Shown piece by piece: positions 61,646 to 64,000 of a DNA stretch of 64,000 bases. The notes beneath the pieces are model-generated. The model saw nothing but the letters and a program-made list of their open reading frames with translations, did no database searches and was not told the origin of the DNA. Position 1 is the stretch's first letter, and the number at the start of each line of letters is the position of its first letter. Made by a program: the position numbers and the translations under genes. Source of the stretch: Bacillus pseudomycoides (GTDB lineage Bacteria > Bacillota > Bacilli > Bacillales > Bacillaceae_G); NCBI RefSeq assembly GCF_022811845.1, contig NZ_CP064266.1, positions 2,790,001 to 2,854,000 of the forward strand, given 5' to 3'.

Positions 61646-62991
61646 TGTGGTGTATATTTACGTTGTACTTGAAAGAGACGAATAAGTAAGAAGGTAGCTC
61701 CAAATGCAAGTCCGATAATAAGACCAATCCAATAGCCTTTCGCCGCCCAAGAAGTATAGGTTGCCAATATATAACCGAGCGGTAGACCGATGATCCAGTA
61801 GGCAATAAGTGTCATAATTAGGGCCATATTCACATCTTTATAGCCGCGGAGTGCACCTTGTACTGGAGTAGCAATTGCATCTGAAATTTGAAATAAAATG
61901 GCAAAAATGAGAAACTCTTTTGCCAAATCATGAACAGCAATATCTGTTGTATAAATAGAAGCAATTTGATCGTCAAAGAAAAAGAGTAGGATAGAATATA
62001 ATAAGGCAAAAGCAAGCGCCAAACCAATTCCGATAAAACTATATTGTTTTGCATTTGTATAACGATTTGCTCCAACTTCAAAACCAACTGCAATTGTCAT
62101 AGCCATTGCTAAACTTAAAGGTGTCATATATAAAAGTGAAGCAAAGTTCATAGCTGCTTGATGTGCAGCGATTGTTGTCGTACTAAAATTACTCATCATG
62201 AGTGTTACAGCGGCGAAAATGCTCGTTTCAAAAAAGATGGCAAATCCGATAGGTACCCCAAGTGTTAATAATTCTTTCCAACTTGAAATGGAAAGTCGGT
62301 ATAGGCGCCTGAATATGCCGAAAGATGCAAATGGTTCTTTTGTACGGATAATAATAATCGTAATAAATAAAATGCACCAATATGTTGCGGTAGAAGCAAT
62401 TGCTGCACCAACGCCGCCTAGTTTTGGAAAGCCGAAATGCCCAAAAATAAATACGTAGTTTAAAATGACGTTAATAGGTAAGGAAAGTAATGTAATAATC
62501 ATTGTTGTACGTGTTTTTCCTAATGCATCAATAAACCCACGTAATACAGTATAGACAAATAAGGGAATGATACCAATTGCAATAATGCTTAAAAATTGGG
62601 CAGCAATGTATTCAACCTGTTCCTCTAAATGCATGCCATTTAGAATTGGTGAAACGGCAAAGAAACCGATCAGAATAACAAGTAAACTAACTCCAATTGC
62701 TAAATATACGGCTTGTATGACGATATGAGGAACCTGCTCTTTTTGTTTTGAACCAACAAGTTGAGCAATAATAGGGGTAGTAGCCATTAAAATTCCTGTT
62801 AATCCAGTACTAACGGGAATCCATATACTTGTTCCAATTGCGACGCCAGCTAAATCAGTAGCACTTGCATGTCCTGACATTGTCGTATCAAAAAAGCTCA
62901 TTGCAAATAAAGACATTTGTGTTACAAAAATCGGAAAGAATAGTAATACAAATTGTTTTATTTTTTGTAAGAATGAATGGGTTTCTTTCAT
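61633..62991 (-). CDS. MATE-family efflux transporter
   Basis: A 452-residue multidrug and toxin extrusion antiporter with about 12 membrane helices. It has the paired halves of the family: VTQMSLFAMSFFDTTMSGHA with DLAGVAIGTSIW near residue 45, and GVPIGFAIFFETSIFAAVTL with AAHQAAMNFASL in the second half. The substrate is unknown. AAAGGAG precedes ATG 62991. Confidence 0.93.
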   Translation of the reverse strand: MKETHSFLQKIKQFVLLFFPIFVTQMSLFAMSFFDTTMSGHASATDLAGVAIGTSIWIPVSTGLTGILMATTPIIAQLVGSKQKEQVPHIVIQAVYLAIGVSLLVILIGFFAVSPILNGMHLEEQVEYIAAQFLSIIAIGIIPLFVYTVLRGFIDALGKTRTTMIITLLSLPINVILNYVFIFGHFGFPKLGGVGAAIASTATYWCILFITIIIIRTKEPFASFGIFRRLYRLSISSWKELLTLGVPIGFAIFFETSIFAAVTLMMSNFSTTTIAAHQAAMNFASLLYMTPLSLAMAMTIAVGFEVGANRYTNAKQYSFIGIGLALAFALLYSILLFFFDDQIASIYTTDIAVHDLAKEFLIFAILFQISDAIATPVQGALRGYKDVNMALIMTLIAYWIIGLPLGYILATYTSWAAKGYWIGLIIGLAFGATFLLIRLFQVQRKYTPQESH

Positions 62992-63172
62992 AAAATCTCC
63001 TTTCCATATAAAAACAAACTCTTATTATCATACAATTTAATCAAAAAATAGAAAAGAAATACGCGTATGTCCTTGCGAAATAGAGGAAAAAAAAGATGCA
63101 CTTTGAAATTGGATAAGGTATTATGATAAGGTGTGAAAAAAGTATATATAAGGTATTAAGGAGGCACTACTC

Positions 63173-63967
63173 GTGGCTGATTGGTTAATTGGTTTAATCA
63201 TGGGAGCTGTTGAAGGATTAACGGAATTTTTACCGGTTTCATCAACAGGACATATGATTTTAACAGGACATTTAATTGGATTTGATGATGATAGAGCAAA
63301 AGTATTTGAAGTTGTCATCCAATTGGGATCGATTTTAGCGGTTGTCGTTGTATTTTGGAAACGTTTATGGTCATTAGTTGGGATTGGCAAGGTAACACAA
63401 GGACCATCTTTAAATTTATTACATATCATTATTGGTATGATTCCAGCAGGAGTACTTGGTGTTTTATTCCATAGTAAAATTAAAGAAGTTTTATTTGGAC
63501 CAGGCCCCGTTGTTATCAGTTTAATCGTTGGTGGTATTTTAATGATTGTTGCTGAGAAATTTTCAAGACCAAGTACAGCGAAAACATTGGACGAGATTAC
63601 GTATAAACAAGCATTCACAATTGGAATGTTCCAATGTTTAGCATTGTGGCCAGGATTTTCACGTTCTGGATCTACAATCAGTGGTGGATTATTAGCTCGT
63701 GTATCTCATACAGCAGCTGCTGAATATACATTTATTTTAGCGGTACCAATGATGGTTGCAGCATCAGGGTTAGATTTAATTAAAAGCTGGGATGTATTAA
63801 GTTCAGCAGATATCACATTATTTGCAACTGGTTTTATTACGGCTTTCCTTGTAGCAATGCTTGCGATTGTTTCATTCTTAAAATTATTAGCTCGTGTAAA
63901 GTTAACACCATTTGCTTATTATCGTTTTATTTTAGCTGCGATGTTCTATTATTTCTTCATTATGTAA
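63173..63967 (+). CDS. uppP: Undecaprenyl-diphosphatase UppP
   Basis: Recycles undecaprenyl diphosphate to the lipid carrier of cell-wall synthesis and gives bacitracin tolerance. It has 264 residues and eight or so membrane helices. The two signature motifs are GAVEGLTEFLPVSSTGHMIL near residue 12 and WPGFSRSGSTISGGLLA near residue 160, holding the catalytic Glu, Ser, His and Arg. GTG 63173 follows AAGGAGG. The B. cereus group carries several paralogues, so this is one of them. Confidence 0.95.
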   Translation: MADWLIGLIMGAVEGLTEFLPVSSTGHMILTGHLIGFDDDRAKVFEVVIQLGSILAVVVVFWKRLWSLVGIGKVTQGPSLNLLHIIIGMIPAGVLGVLFHSKIKEVLFGPGPVVISLIVGGILMIVAEKFSRPSTAKTLDEITYKQAFTIGMFQCLALWPGFSRSGSTISGGLLARVSHTAAAEYTFILAVPMMVAASGLDLIKSWDVLSSADITLFATGFITAFLVAMLAIVSFLKLLARVKLTPFAYYRFILAAMFYYFFIM

Positions 63968-63968
63968 T

Positions 63969-63996
63969 AAAAAAACTGCCATTTGGCAGTTTTTTT
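63969..63996 (+). terminator. Terminator of uppP
   Basis: A 12-bp perfect stem (AAAAAAACTGCC / GGCAGTTTTTTT) with a 4-nt loop. Confidence 0.92.
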
Positions 63997-64000
63997 ATTT

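Noticed and set aside
1..64000. CRISPR arrays, tRNA or rRNA genes, phage or IS transposase genes
   Set aside because: No spaced repeat array, cloverleaf, rRNA segment or transposase-like protein was seen in the window.

Overview
The window is ordinary Bacillus cereus-group chromosome: AT-rich and low-GC, with strong AGGAGG ribosome sites and several marker loci. These are a phaJ-phaP-phaQ / phaR-phaB-phaC polyester cluster with a class IV synthase, a preQ1-controlled queCDEF operon, nrdI-nrdE-nrdF with a group I intron inside nrdE, a dltXABCD operon, an alpha/beta SASP, Spo0E and two sporulation-type histidine kinases. Dispersed repeats, including two copies that look like bcr1, fit the same group. 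The species within the group cannot be fixed from this sequence alone.

Layout. 0-8.4 kb: a KtrB/TrkH potassium channel cut by the window edge, a SASP, the divergent PHA cluster, a FAD oxidoreductase and a second KtrB. 8.4-14.4 kb: small spore-type and hypothetical genes, a decayed phosphonate-type binding protein, a DeoR regulator, a class II aldolase relative that has lost its zinc ligands, a CBS-domain protein, a divergent polysaccharide deacetylase and a Spo0E phosphatase. 14.4-21 kb: two sensor kinases flanking MarR, PepF-type peptidase and DinB genes, with three dispersed repeats. 21-31 kb: preQ1 riboswitch and queCDEF, small genes, then the class Ib ribonucleotide reductase operon under a probable NrdR box pair. 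31-42.8 kb: a sigma-54 regulon (permease, glutamate dehydrogenase with two small partners, the sigma-54 activator, aldehyde dehydrogenase, diamine aminotransferase, CoA-transferase, glutaryl-CoA-type dehydrogenase) that reads as diamine/lysine catabolism through glutarate. 42.9-46.5 kb: a YtrA-type GntR regulator and two ABC transporters, one with a decayed permease. 46.5-52.8 kb: an alanine-symporter relic, a CPBP protease, Lrp, and small metabolic genes. 52.8-57.1 kb: dltXABCD. 57.4-64 kb: an M20 amidohydrolase, a Fur-controlled flavodoxin operon that includes a small gene overlapping the flavodoxin start, a truncated phosphotransferase, MATE and UppP.

The most informative points are: three -24/-12 promoters in the 31-37 kb cluster, two of them preceded by a shared ATGCAA-NN-TTGCAT palindrome; two Fur boxes before a 52-residue reading frame, a flavodoxin and a PD-(D/E)XK-like protein whose nuclease residues seem lost; an MtnB-like protein with His-to-Gln/Tyr changes at all three zinc positions; three families of dispersed repeats, two of them with compensatory stem changes; and four or five decayed genes (9.4, 44.0, 46.5, 60.6 kb) that record gene loss in this lineage. 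Gene identities come from motif recognition only; no database search was run.
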